A stretch of DNA of 29,698 bases from Porticoccus sp963974675 (GTDB lineage: Bacteria; Pseudomonadota; Gammaproteobacteria; Pseudomonadales; Porticoccaceae): the NCBI GenBank assembly GCA_963974675.1, contig CAXBDQ010000024.1, positions 1 to 29,698 of the forward strand, in the 5' to 3' direction. Position numbers and translations under genes: made by a program. Each line of letters starts with the position of its first letter. Within the stretch, counting starts at the first letter, position 1. The notes beneath the pieces were generated by a model that was not told where the DNA came from, did no database searches, and saw only the letters and a list, made by a program, of their open reading frames with translations. Of the stretch, positions 9,422-16,356 are shown one piece after another.

Positions 9422-9703
9422 ATGGTACAAGCAGACGGGGAACAAACAGAGTTACACCAACTAGAAAAAGAAGCCAGTGAGCTATCAAAGGACTATTTGG
9501 CTGGCGCAACACACGTCACAATTATAGACTTCATCCAAGCGCTAGAAGCCAGCACAGCAGCCAAGTATAACTTGCAATGGTGTAAACTTGACCCAGTAGT
9601 CGCTGGCCGTATGTACAAGGAAATCCGAAAAAAATCACTTGAAGAACCTATTGCAATTCATGAACTGCTCAGTGCTTTGAAAGTCGCGGAAGCAGTAGAA
9701 TAA
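9422..9703 (+). CDS. Small uncharacterised protein, 93 aa
   Basis: I do not recognise the family. The product is 93 aa, soluble and acidic at the start (QADGEQTELHQLEKEASELS), mostly predicted helix, with no signal peptide, membrane segment or cysteine pair. GGGAAG lies 6 bases before the ATG. The gene has its own candidate promoter and a very strong terminator, so it is an independent unit. The balanced amino-acid content and these signals argue that it is real. A small regulatory or adaptor protein is possible, but no function can be assigned. Confidence 0.7.
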   Translation: MVQADGEQTELHQLEKEASELSKDYLAGATHVTIIDFIQALEASTAAKYNLQWCKLDPVVAGRMYKEIRKKSLEEPIAIHELLSALKVAEAVE

Positions 9704-9745
9704 CTGGTTATTGTGATAGAGAAATTAGTTCAGCCCACCTCTCTT

Positions 9746-9786
9746 AAGAAAAAGGCCACCCCCTCCTACGGGTGGCCTTTTTCTTT
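9746..9786 (+). terminator. Very strong intrinsic terminator
   Basis: A perfect 16-bp stem (AAGAAAAAGGCCACCC/GGGTGGCCTTTTTCTT) with an 8-base loop starts 43 bases after the 93-aa gene. The A-run before and T-run after let it work in both directions. Confidence 0.92.
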
Positions 9787-10068
9787 AATTGGTGGAGCCT
9801 AGTGAGATCAAGCCGCTGATCTCAATACTGTCGGTAATACATATCAAACATCTATCAAATTTTTCTTATTAATCAATATGTTATAATATTTTTTCCGTGC
9901 TCACCATTCGGCGTTAATGTGCACTTAGTCAGGGCTTTGTGCAAGTGTTGGTACGTATTTGTCACGCAAAGAAAAATCAAATAGTTAACAGTAAAGTAAT
10001 ATATCTATAAGCTATTCTCAGCATGTCCAAACCAACCTTTTATGATCAACAAGATAAGGGGTTACATC
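9787..10068. other. Spacer without gene; one short dyad
   Basis: This 280-base AT-rich stretch precedes the IS1595-type remnant. It has an 8-bp perfect dyad (TGAGATCA/TGATCTCA, 9803-9824) without a T-run. Part of the stretch may be the end of the IS1595-type element, but I could not identify a terminal inverted repeat. Confidence 0.35.
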
Positions 10069-10315
10069 ATGAACACAAAACAAACGGATCTGTTGGGCTG
10101 GCAGCAGCGCTATGGATCAGAAGAAGCCTGCACGCAGGCGTTGGCGCTGCAACATTAGCCGGAAATTTTTTGGCCGCGTTATGGGCATGTTCATGGCTAC
10201 ACTATTAGTACGCGCCATTCCTTCGAATGCGCGCAATGCCATTACCAAGTCTCGCTCACGGCGGGCACACTGTTCATTCCACCAACCTGTCACTGACCAA
10301 GTAGTTTTGGGCGAT
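10069..10315 (+). pseudogene. IS1595-type transposase, N-terminal remnant
   Basis: The frame starts MNTKQTDLLGWQQRYGSEEA and continues to a zinc-ribbon segment, FECAQCHYQVSLTAGT, which matches the N-terminal Cys-x2-Cys ribbon and SLTAGT motif of IS1595-family transposases. It is broken by an in-frame TAG at 10156-10158 where the family has Trp (before PE), by a one-base loss after GTLF, and by a second Trp-to-TAG change at the KWFWA motif. AAGGGG precedes the ATG. Everything after the FWA motif is missing: the sequence passes directly into a Kef-type remnant. The catalytic DDE domain is absent, so it cannot be active. Confidence 0.8.
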
Positions 10316-10866
10316 TTGGTCAAATTATTTCAAGGATAATCCGAACACAGGAAATTCATTTTACAGCAATAGAAATTGATCCTAATCACGTCGATTTTGT
10401 CCGTAGGCTTGGCAATAAAGTTTATTATGGTGATGCATCACAAAAACAGCTTCTAGATACCGCCAGTACAGAAAAGGCAGAAATATTTGTACTTGCAATA
10501 GGCCATATTGAAACCTCATTAAAGATTTCCGAACTAGTTAAACGTGAATACCCCAACATCAAATTATATGCCCGCGCTCGTACACGTATGCATGAAATGC
10601 GACTTCGTGCTGTGGGTGCGGATGTCATTATTCGTGACACCTTGTTATCGAGCATTCATCTCGCGGAAAAAATTCTATTATCGTTAGGGCTCTCATCAGA
10701 TAAAGCAGCTCATGTAAGAGAGCGGTTTTACCAACATGATGCTGAAACCTTGAACAAACAATATGCCTACCGAGGTGATCAAAAAATGTTGATAAAAACA
10801 TCTTACGAAGCTGCACAGGAACTGGAAGAGTTATTCGCCGAAGATAAAATTAATTACTCAAAATGA
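10300..10866 (+). pseudogene. Kef-type K+/H+ antiporter, C-terminal RCK (TrkA-N) remnant
   Basis: About 188 codons in one frame read FGRFGQIISRI (Rossmann nucleotide-binding loop), TAIEIDPNHVDFVRRLG, KVYYGDASQ, ARARTRMHEMRLRAVGAD and a C-terminal helix EAAQELEELF. This is the cytoplasmic regulatory domain of KefB/KefC-type potassium efflux systems. The roughly 380-residue membrane antiporter domain that should come first is missing; the frame is entered directly from IS1595-type sequence. The surviving part has no internal stop. Without a membrane domain or a plausible start it is a remnant, although an internal ATG at 10588 could make a 92-aa fragment. Confidence 0.85.
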
Positions 10867-11133
10867 AAAATTTTTAGGTGGCAGCCTAATTGATACGTAA
10901 CAGATAGTTAACGTATCTGTTTGGACAGTAAAAATTATCATCTTACGTAAAAATAAGTGATGAGCCACCTAACCCGATTTTGAAACTGAGTAAATTCCCA
11001 ATATAGATAATGCTCTAACCCTAAGTCTGATCAGATATTTAGCTAGCGATTTTTTCGTCATCACATGATTCTATGCGGCTACAGAACCAAGAACATAAAA
11101 GACATTGCCTCAGAATTTATCAAATTTTTTTGG

Positions 11134-11192
11134 ATAAAATGCCAAAACCTAAGAAAACTAAAGGGGGGCCTTGTGTCACTTTATGTGAGACC
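11134..11192 (+). repeat. Direct repeat, copy 1
   Basis: These 59 bases beginning ATAAAATGCCAAAACC and ending TTATGTGAGACC recur at 16289-16345 in the same orientation, with four substitutions and a 2-base gap. Both copies lie within about 75 bases of an IS6-type terminal repeat. The unit is probably the edge of a mobile element or its former target. Confidence 0.75.
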
Positions 11193-11266
11193 AATAGAAG
11201 CCACAAACTCTTTATACGCATCAATGATAGCTAGCTGTGTCATATCACTTCTTCTTACCATTCGAT

Positions 11267-11284
11267 GGTACTGACAAATTAATC
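11267..11284 (+). repeat. Solitary IS6-type terminal inverted repeat
   Basis: GGTACTGACAAATTAA is identical over 16 bases to the right end of the IS6-type element at 15897-16273. No transposase sequence follows it, so it is a solo end left after deletion or recombination. Confidence 0.6.
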
Positions 11285-11540
11285 TTGCTGGATAGAAACA
11301 TACATCATCGAGGTGTCAGATCTTGGTGGCCAATTATATTCAGGCTATTGAATCTATAAAAGGTATCCTTAGCACCCATGCTTTCAGTCTCCTGAAATAT
11401 AAATGGCATCACTACAATCGTGGTGTTTTTCTTCAATTTCCAGACATGCTCGATACCGAAGACAAACCCAAAATTAGCAATCTTATGTCATCGTATATTT
11501 TCATTATTGTGCTCATTAATTTTCAAATAAACGGTATTAT

Positions 11541-12104
11541 TTACGGGGTGGCTTCAGGTGCATCTGGAAGTTTACAAAAACCCAGAGATGGTACATCTAA
11601 AGCGCTATTGAACTTACTGGATAAGTTTTGGAATGCGATAAGCCCGGTTAATTCTACAATACTATCCTCGTCAAAAAAGATTTTTAATCGGTCTACCATT
11701 TGGTCGGTTACCTGTTGATCTGAATAAGTAACAGCTTCCGTGTATTCAAGAACCACCTTCTCCTTATCATCGAAGAGATCACTTTCTTTCCATTGAGCAA
11801 GATTCTCAACTTTTTCCATTGAACCAGAGCGTTTGCCTAAAGTGGCAGAATTGATATCAACACAGAACCGACACCAATTGATTTGTGACACTCTTACCGT
11901 AACTAATGAGCGCAATATAGGGTCCAATGGCGAGCTCTTTCGATCCAGTACACCGTAAAGCACGGCGACCGCTGCGAACAACTTAGGAACTCTTGCCCAA
12001 AGTAAGCCCGGTTGAAGTATTACGCCATACTTTCTTTGCTGATTCCAAAAGAAAGGCCGCAAAATCCAAGAGTACTCTGTTAATTTCTTCACCGTAATTC
12101 TCAT
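11541..12104 (-). CDS. Carboxymuconolactone decarboxylase (AhpD-like) family protein
   Basis: The 187-aa all-helical protein has the family's redox motif WCRFC (C78, C81) followed by VDINSA, as in AhpD-like alkylhydroperoxidases and related gamma-carboxymuconolactone decarboxylases. A Cys-x2-Cys pair favours a peroxide- or thiol-redox role over ring decarboxylation. The N-terminal part (RPFFWNQQRKYG) is an extension often seen in the stand-alone versions. GAGGG lies 7 bases before the ATG. It is an apparent single gene. Substrate and redox partner cannot be told from sequence. Confidence 0.8.
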   Translation of the reverse strand: MRITVKKLTEYSWILRPFFWNQQRKYGVILQPGLLWARVPKLFAAVAVLYGVLDRKSSPLDPILRSLVTVRVSQINWCRFCVDINSATLGKRSGSMEKVENLAQWKESDLFDDKEKVVLEYTEAVTYSDQQVTDQMVDRLKIFFDEDSIVELTGLIAFQNLSSKFNSALDVPSLGFCKLPDAPEATP

Positions 12105-12122
12105 ACGTTAGCCCTCAAAAAT

Positions 12123-12759
12123 CTAACATTTACTATAGTTTATGCATACTGATTGAAAATGATTTTGATGTTTTTTATTCTCCTCAGATTGATTTACTAA
12201 GAACACAAAAACCTCTCGACAATGTTGTGCTAAGTCTAAGCAATCTTCATCCGATTTTGCGTGAAAACCTTGGATTAAAGCTAAATGTAATGCTGATAGA
12301 TGGCTCACACCATCTGGACGTAGAATGGTAAAAAGAAGATCTTTGACTAGATCAATTTTTTCTGCAGTTACTGTCTTTTGTTTTAGAAAGCATCATTATA
12401 TTTTTCTACATCGCCTGATATAAGATCTGCAATCTCAGATAAAAGTATATCAATAGTTTCTTCGACTATTCTTCGGTAATAACCAAAAGCATCAATTCCT
12501 ACCCTTGATCTTCACAAATTAACCCTTTTTTATAGTAGCCTGCATGTGCACCGACAAGTCTCTCTACGTTTGTCTCCCCTGTTATTTCCCATGCCGAAAA
12601 ATGTCCCCTTTTCATTAGCCAGCGCCCACTTTTATTACCGCCGATTCTCAGAAAGAAGAACCGGTCAAATTTTTCACAGTGAGTGCATTTGTATAATAAC
12701 CGGACGCCTTGACCATCTATCGGTGAGTTCATGTACTCGGCAGTTTTATAGTGCCTCAA
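12123..12759 (-). pseudogene. Zinc-ribbon protein of unknown function, broken by two frameshifts
   Basis: Three reading frames together make one protein of roughly 200 aa. Frame one (12499-12759) has a Cys-x2-Cys knuckle, YKCTHCEKFDRFFFLRIGG, and ends at EDQG-stop. One lost base there (near 12490) restores GIDAFGYYRRIVEETIDILL. That frame stops near 12390, and a third frame carries on with TAEKIDLVKDLLFTILRPDG through EDCLDLAQHC to 12123. The FGYYRR-IVE helix after a zinc ribbon is seen in several uncharacterised proteins, but I assign no function. Its start (TTG, or ATG at 12732) overlaps the response-regulator stop, so it was the third gene of that operon. Confidence 0.65.
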
Positions 12760-13133
12760 TTAATGTTCAGTTGTTGATCAATAGCGTATAAAAGATCCTT
12801 GAGTTTGACCGGTTTAGCTAGAAATTGGTTTCCTCCGATTTCGTTACGACCATCCGCTGTTTCATTCCGTGTTACTATTGCCGTAAGGAATACCAGCTTG
12901 ATACCTTTCAGGTCATCATCGTTCTTAATAATAGTGGAAATTTCATCGCCGGACAGATCTGGCATCATTACATCCAGAAAAATAAGGTCTGGTCTAAACT
13001 CACGGGCTGCCTGGACTGCACGCGTTCCTTTATTTTCAGTTCGCACCTCATAGAGGCCAGTACCTTCTAAATTTAATTTAGCCATTCTGGTAATGGTAAC
13101 TTCATCATCAACAATAAGAATTTTTCTTTTCAT
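12756..13133 (-). CDS. Single-domain response regulator
   Basis: A 125-aa CheY-like receiver with no output domain. It has the acidic pair D9-D10, the phosphoacceptor D54 in LIFLDVMMPD, T84 in VFLTA, and K107 in FLAKPV. The start at MKRKILIVDDE is the first ATG, with GAGGG 11 bases upstream. It begins 7 bases after the sensor kinase ends, so it is very likely that kinase's partner. Having no DNA-binding or enzymatic domain, it must act by protein contact or as a phosphorelay intermediate; its target is not evident. Confidence 0.93.
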   Translation of the reverse strand: MKRKILIVDDEVTITRMAKLNLEGTGLYEVRTENKGTRAVQAAREFRPDLIFLDVMMPDLSGDEISTIIKNDDDLKGIKLVFLTAIVTRNETADGRNEIGGNQFLAKPVKLKDLLYAIDQQLNIN

Positions 13134-13140
13134 ATGGATA

Positions 13141-14934
13141 TTAACCCTCAATTGTCGGCAAAATAATATTAAATAACAAACCGCCAGTATCTAAATTTTT
13201 CACTTCAATAGCACCATCATGTAAATCCACAATATTCCTTGCGATTGACAAACCAAGCCCTGTGCCTTCACCAATCGGTTTTGTCGTGTAAAAAGGGTCA
13301 AATAGTTTTTGCAACTGCTTATCATCAACCCCCGGGCCGTCATCACTAACTTCGGCAATAACAACATGCTGTCCTACATAAAGTACATTCTTTGATAAAA
13401 TCTGAATGTGATCTTTGGCATCTATTTTAGTTTGAAAGGTTGATATTTTTATAGTACCACCGGTTTTCATTGCCTGTGTCGCATTCATAAACAAGTTGAC
13501 AAACACCTGCTGGATTTTATTTGTATCGAGCAAGACCTCAAGTATGGACTCATCAAGCACCTTTACAATATCAATATTATTGTGAGCAAGTTCATGCTTC
13601 ACCAGATATAGGGAGTCGTCGATAACCTTGTTGAGATCACTCGCACTTCTGTTCAGTGTTTCTTCTCTAGAAAAATCCAGCAGACTGTTTATGACGGAAT
13701 CAGCCCGACTCACGGCATCATTCATGTCCTGTAAGGCTGTGGTGTCTACATCCTTATCACTTAATACAGAAGCAACATAATCCATTCCCAACATGATCAC
13801 TGCAAGCGGGTTTTTAACTTCATGTGCAACACCAGCGGCAAGAAGCCCAACGGATTCCATCTTCTCCGCATGTATCAGGTGCAACTGGGTTTGCTTCAAC
13901 TCACGGTGTGATTTAATGAGGTCGGCGTGAGTAGATTGCAATTCTGATTCAGCTTTTTGACGGCGTTGTAATTCGATACTCAATGATTGAGTTCTTTGTA
14001 AAACCTGCTTTTTTAGAGTGTAATTCCATATCAATATCGACATTATCATTAACAAAATAATCATCAGAACAGCAAAAGCAATCATCCAAAAAGTTGGATC
14101 TAGCAACAATGTTGGCTGCTTAAGATGTATCCACTGCCTAGTTATCGTTTTCTTTTCATCAGCGCTGATACTTTTCAGGGCCTTTTCCATAATATGCTTT
14201 AACTCTGGCCAGTCCTTTCGGATCGCAAGGCGGATTTCAAGATCTTTCTCAACACTTCCAACAATGTGTATATCGGTCATGCCTTCTCGATGAATATAGT
14301 ACGACGATGTCGCCATATCACTTAACAGTGCATCAACTTTATTCAGTGACACCAACTCTAGACCGCTCGCCATATCCGGGACAGGCACTGACTGTACATG
14401 TTCAAAACTGTTTGAAATAAAGTCTTCCCATTGTGTTCCAGAGACTACTGCCAGCTTTTTACCCTTTAGCTTATCGAGGGTTTTATACTCTTGTTTACCA
14501 ATAATTACCCCGGGCATGGTAATGTGCGGCTGCGTGAATAACATATACCCATCATAGCCCTCACCCTCTGTCGAGGTAAGAACCATCATATCAACGTCCT
14601 TAGACCTTATTTGTGCAAGACTCTTGTCACGATCTACAGATGGCACGATCTTGAAACGAAACCCTAAGCGCTTTTCAATAAGAGCAAAATAATCCATAGA
14701 AACACCACGATAACTTCCCTTGTCATCAAAAAATTCAAACGGGTAAAAATCACTGGTCGAGGCCAAAACAATTTCTTTGTGATCGGCAAGCCAAGCCTTT
14801 TCGGCCGGGTTAAGTTGGATATTTTGACTCAAACCTGCCGCAGCAACCTGCATTACTCCAACTACTTGTAACACCAGAATGACTATAAATCGCAAGGTCA
14901 CACTAAAAGTAATTACCATATTAAAATGCATCAT
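13141..14934 (-). CDS. Sensor histidine kinase with periplasmic solute-binding domain
   Basis: A 597-aa membrane kinase. A hydrophobic signal segment (about 13-33) precedes a family-3 solute-binding fold (about 45-270, with EIVLASTSDFYPFEF and YRGVSMDYFALIEKRLG) that should bind an amino acid or similar small molecule, as in BvgS-type sensors but with one domain instead of two. A transmembrane helix (282-304), a coiled coil (305-355), HisKA with H371 in AAGVAHEVKNPLA, and a HATPase domain follow, with N-box NLFMNATQAM, G1 DDGPGVDD, F-box FDPFYTTK and G2 GEGTGLGLSI. It has no receiver or Hpt domain; the partner gene follows 7 bases later. The ATG has no strong ribosome site. Confidence 0.93.
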   Translation of the reverse strand: MMHFNMVITFSVTLRFIVILVLQVVGVMQVAAAGLSQNIQLNPAEKAWLADHKEIVLASTSDFYPFEFFDDKGSYRGVSMDYFALIEKRLGFRFKIVPSVDRDKSLAQIRSKDVDMMVLTSTEGEGYDGYMLFTQPHITMPGVIIGKQEYKTLDKLKGKKLAVVSGTQWEDFISNSFEHVQSVPVPDMASGLELVSLNKVDALLSDMATSSYYIHREGMTDIHIVGSVEKDLEIRLAIRKDWPELKHIMEKALKSISADEKKTITRQWIHLKQPTLLLDPTFWMIAFAVLMIILLMIMSILIWNYTLKKQVLQRTQSLSIELQRRQKAESELQSTHADLIKSHRELKQTQLHLIHAEKMESVGLLAAGVAHEVKNPLAVIMLGMDYVASVLSDKDVDTTALQDMNDAVSRADSVINSLLDFSREETLNRSASDLNKVIDDSLYLVKHELAHNNIDIVKVLDESILEVLLDTNKIQQVFVNLFMNATQAMKTGGTIKISTFQTKIDAKDHIQILSKNVLYVGQHVVIAEVSDDGPGVDDKQLQKLFDPFYTTKPIGEGTGLGLSIARNIVDLHDGAIEVKNLDTGGLLFNIILPTIEG

Positions 14935-15148
14935 AAAAATGTATTCATGCCATTAATAAATGGCAGCCCTAAGCATTACCTGACTGGAAAGCATCTAATA
15001 TGCCTTATTTTATATTCATACTATAAGATTCTTAAAGCTAGTTCAGCTGACTACTTTGGCCATTTTCTTTAGGGTTTCTTTGTTCTCACCAAAGGTACAT
15101 GTAGCGTTACAGCAATTTTAAAGAAACTGACCCAATGCCACCTTATTC

Positions 15149-15436
15149 TCATAAATATCTGGATATTCGAAGCTTTGGTTCCCTGTAGAAGGTATGTGAT
15201 GCGCCAACAAATGCTGGCTTTTGTTTTGTGAGACAGTTTAAGACGAACTCTAAGGATGAATCTTTATAATCGTTTCCGAACTCCTTAGCCTTGATCTCTT
15301 GTATTATTGTTTGAGCCTCACGGCGAATTGGACGAAAGGCCTTCAAACACTCATCGTTATTGATGAACCAGGTATTGAATACTGATTCTTCATCAGATTT
15401 ATACTTTTCAAGTAATTCCTGTAATGCCGTATTCAT
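15149..15436 (-). CDS. Uncharacterised 95-aa protein, probably frameshifted near its C-terminus
   Basis: The frame starts MNTALQELLEKYKSDEE and is rich in charged residues and helix (AFRPIRREAQTIIQEIKAKE), with SSLEFVLNCLTKQKPAF after it. I do not recognise a characterised family. It stops at KLRISRYL. Removing one T in CGAATATCC would instead give KLRIPDIYENKVALGQFL and run on to a stop at 15107, which looks more like a natural end. The ATG at 15436 has only a weak ribosome site. The surroundings (RND-pump remnant, IS6-type remnant) suggest a decaying accessory region. Confidence 0.5.
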   Translation of the reverse strand: MNTALQELLEKYKSDEESVFNTWFINNDECLKAFRPIRREAQTIIQEIKAKEFGNDYKDSSLEFVLNCLTKQKPAFVGASHTFYREPKLRISRYL

Positions 15437-15548
15437 TCTATATCTCGAATTTTTATTACACATAACAAGCCTGCAGATTAACCAAGAAAATCGCTATAAA
15501 CATGCAGCGGTTCACTAGGCCGCTTTAATCGCATCTTCTAGACCCACT

Positions 15549-15896
15549 CTATCTTTTTATTTTTTCTGATACTGCAAAATAAAGCTGTAGATCACCGGCA
15601 AAAATCAGGAGATTTAGCACCATAACTGTCAGCATACCTCCCAGTATGGGTGCTACGATATGGTGAGTGGCATCTGAGCCGGCCTCCACTGCTCAACATG
15701 GCACCAAGCCTGCCATGTTGATATGGCAATCATCGCTACAGACAGGACGCACACGCTTTGAGGTGGCGGTCAATACAGCGTCCTTGATCTAATCAAAGGA
15801 TAAGACATTATTAGCTGCAGATTTTCTGCTTAGCGATTTCGACATCGATAAAGCTCAGCACCAACACTCCATTTTTTGCCGCCATTCCGGCTAGCG
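15549..15896 (-). pseudogene. Heavy-metal RND efflux pump (CusA/CzcA type), C-terminal remnant
   Basis: The minus strand reads LAGMAAKNGVLVLSFID, then a stop. In another frame it gives AVLTATSKRVRPV, AGLVPC-stop-AVEAGSD and IVAPILGGMLTVMVLNLL. These match, in order, the last transmembrane region of CusA/CzcA pumps: LAGVAAE-type helix, then VRP, then AGLLPI, GAGSE, then IAAPMIGGM. At least two stops and one frameshift are present. Only the final 100 or so residues of a protein of about 1,040 aa survive. The break at the upstream side coincides exactly with the terminal repeat of the IS6-type element at 15897. Confidence 0.75.
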
Positions 15897-16273
15897 GGTA
15901 CTGACAAGTTAACTTACGCATCCCTGTAAATTCTAGCAGCACGCCACTCTATGCTGCAGTCCCAGTTCTCCAAGAACTAGAGGCACCTCGTCTCAGTGAT
16001 CGATAATAATCAGCTGCAACCAGATGATGACACGTAAGCCGCCCAGCATACCTAGGTCCAAATTTGTTGCACCATAAGCGAATGGATTCATAGCTTACGA
16101 CAATATCTCGTTCAGCCAACCAGTCCTCGACATCTCGATGACTGAGATTAAACCGATAATAGAGCCAAACGGCGTGCGAAATTATATCGGCCGGGAATCG
16201 GTAACGTTTGTACGGATTAATTTTTTTGCTCATCCCGCCATTGTTTTCCACTGGGAGTTAATTTGTCAGTACC
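15897..16273 (-). mobile_element. Internally deleted IS6-type element, 377 bp, both ends kept
   Basis: The ends are GGTACTGACAAGTTAACT (15897) and, inverted, GGTACTGACAAATTAACT (to 16273), matching at 17 of 18 bases. Inside is a transposase frame with its middle removed. The flanking 8 bases (GGCTAGCG and TATTTTTG) are not a target duplication, so the element was rearranged after insertion or arrived by recombination. With intact ends it could in principle be mobilised in trans by a full-length relative. Confidence 0.8.
15949..16233 (-). pseudogene. IS6-type transposase with in-frame internal deletion
   Basis: The N-terminal part MSKKINPYKRYRFPADII, AVWLYYRFNLSHRDVEDWL and VSYESIRLWCNKFGPRYA is the helix-turn-helix region of IS6/IS26-family transposases. 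It passes in the same frame into a segment ending YYRSLRRGASSSW, which resembles the family's extreme C-terminus. The DDE catalytic core in between (about 140 residues) is gone, so the product is inactive, though a DNA-binding inhibitor is conceivable. Confidence 0.85.
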
Positions 16274-16288
16274 TATTTTTGTTCTCAT

Positions 16289-16345
16289 ATAAAATGCCAA
16301 AACGTAAGAAAAACAAAGGGGCCTTGTGTTACTTTATGTGAGACC
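16289..16345 (+). repeat. Direct repeat, copy 2
   Basis: This 57-base partner of 11134-11192 has four substitutions and a 2-base gap. It begins 16 bases beyond the right end of the IS6-type element and ends 12 bases before the stop codon of the ATPase A-subunit gene. Confidence 0.75.
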
Positions 16346-16356
16346 CAACACAATAA

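Larger units (their letters stand above)
10867..11540. other. Gene-free stretch with repeat fragments
   Basis: No open frame here resembles a protein. It holds nested dyads (GATACGT 10892-10898 with ACGTATC 10911-10917; TTAGGTGGC 10874-10882 with GCCACCTAA 10964-10972), copy 1 of a 59-bp direct repeat and a solitary IS6-type terminal repeat. The plus-strand frame 11323-11718 is mostly the reverse of the AhpD-like gene. Confidence 0.5.

Noticed and set aside
9803..9824. 8-bp dyad as a second terminator
   Set aside because: No T-run follows, and a far stronger terminator ends 17 bases earlier.
10023..10208. 61-codon open frame MSKPTFYDQQ
   Set aside because: It runs in the wrong frame over the IS1595-type transposase remnant, whose zinc-ribbon match is clear.
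11140..11184. MPKPKKT start resembling the N-terminus of REP-associated (RAYT) transposases
   Set aside because: Only about seven residues agree, no catalytic motif follows, and the second copy reads differently; treated as a plain direct repeat.
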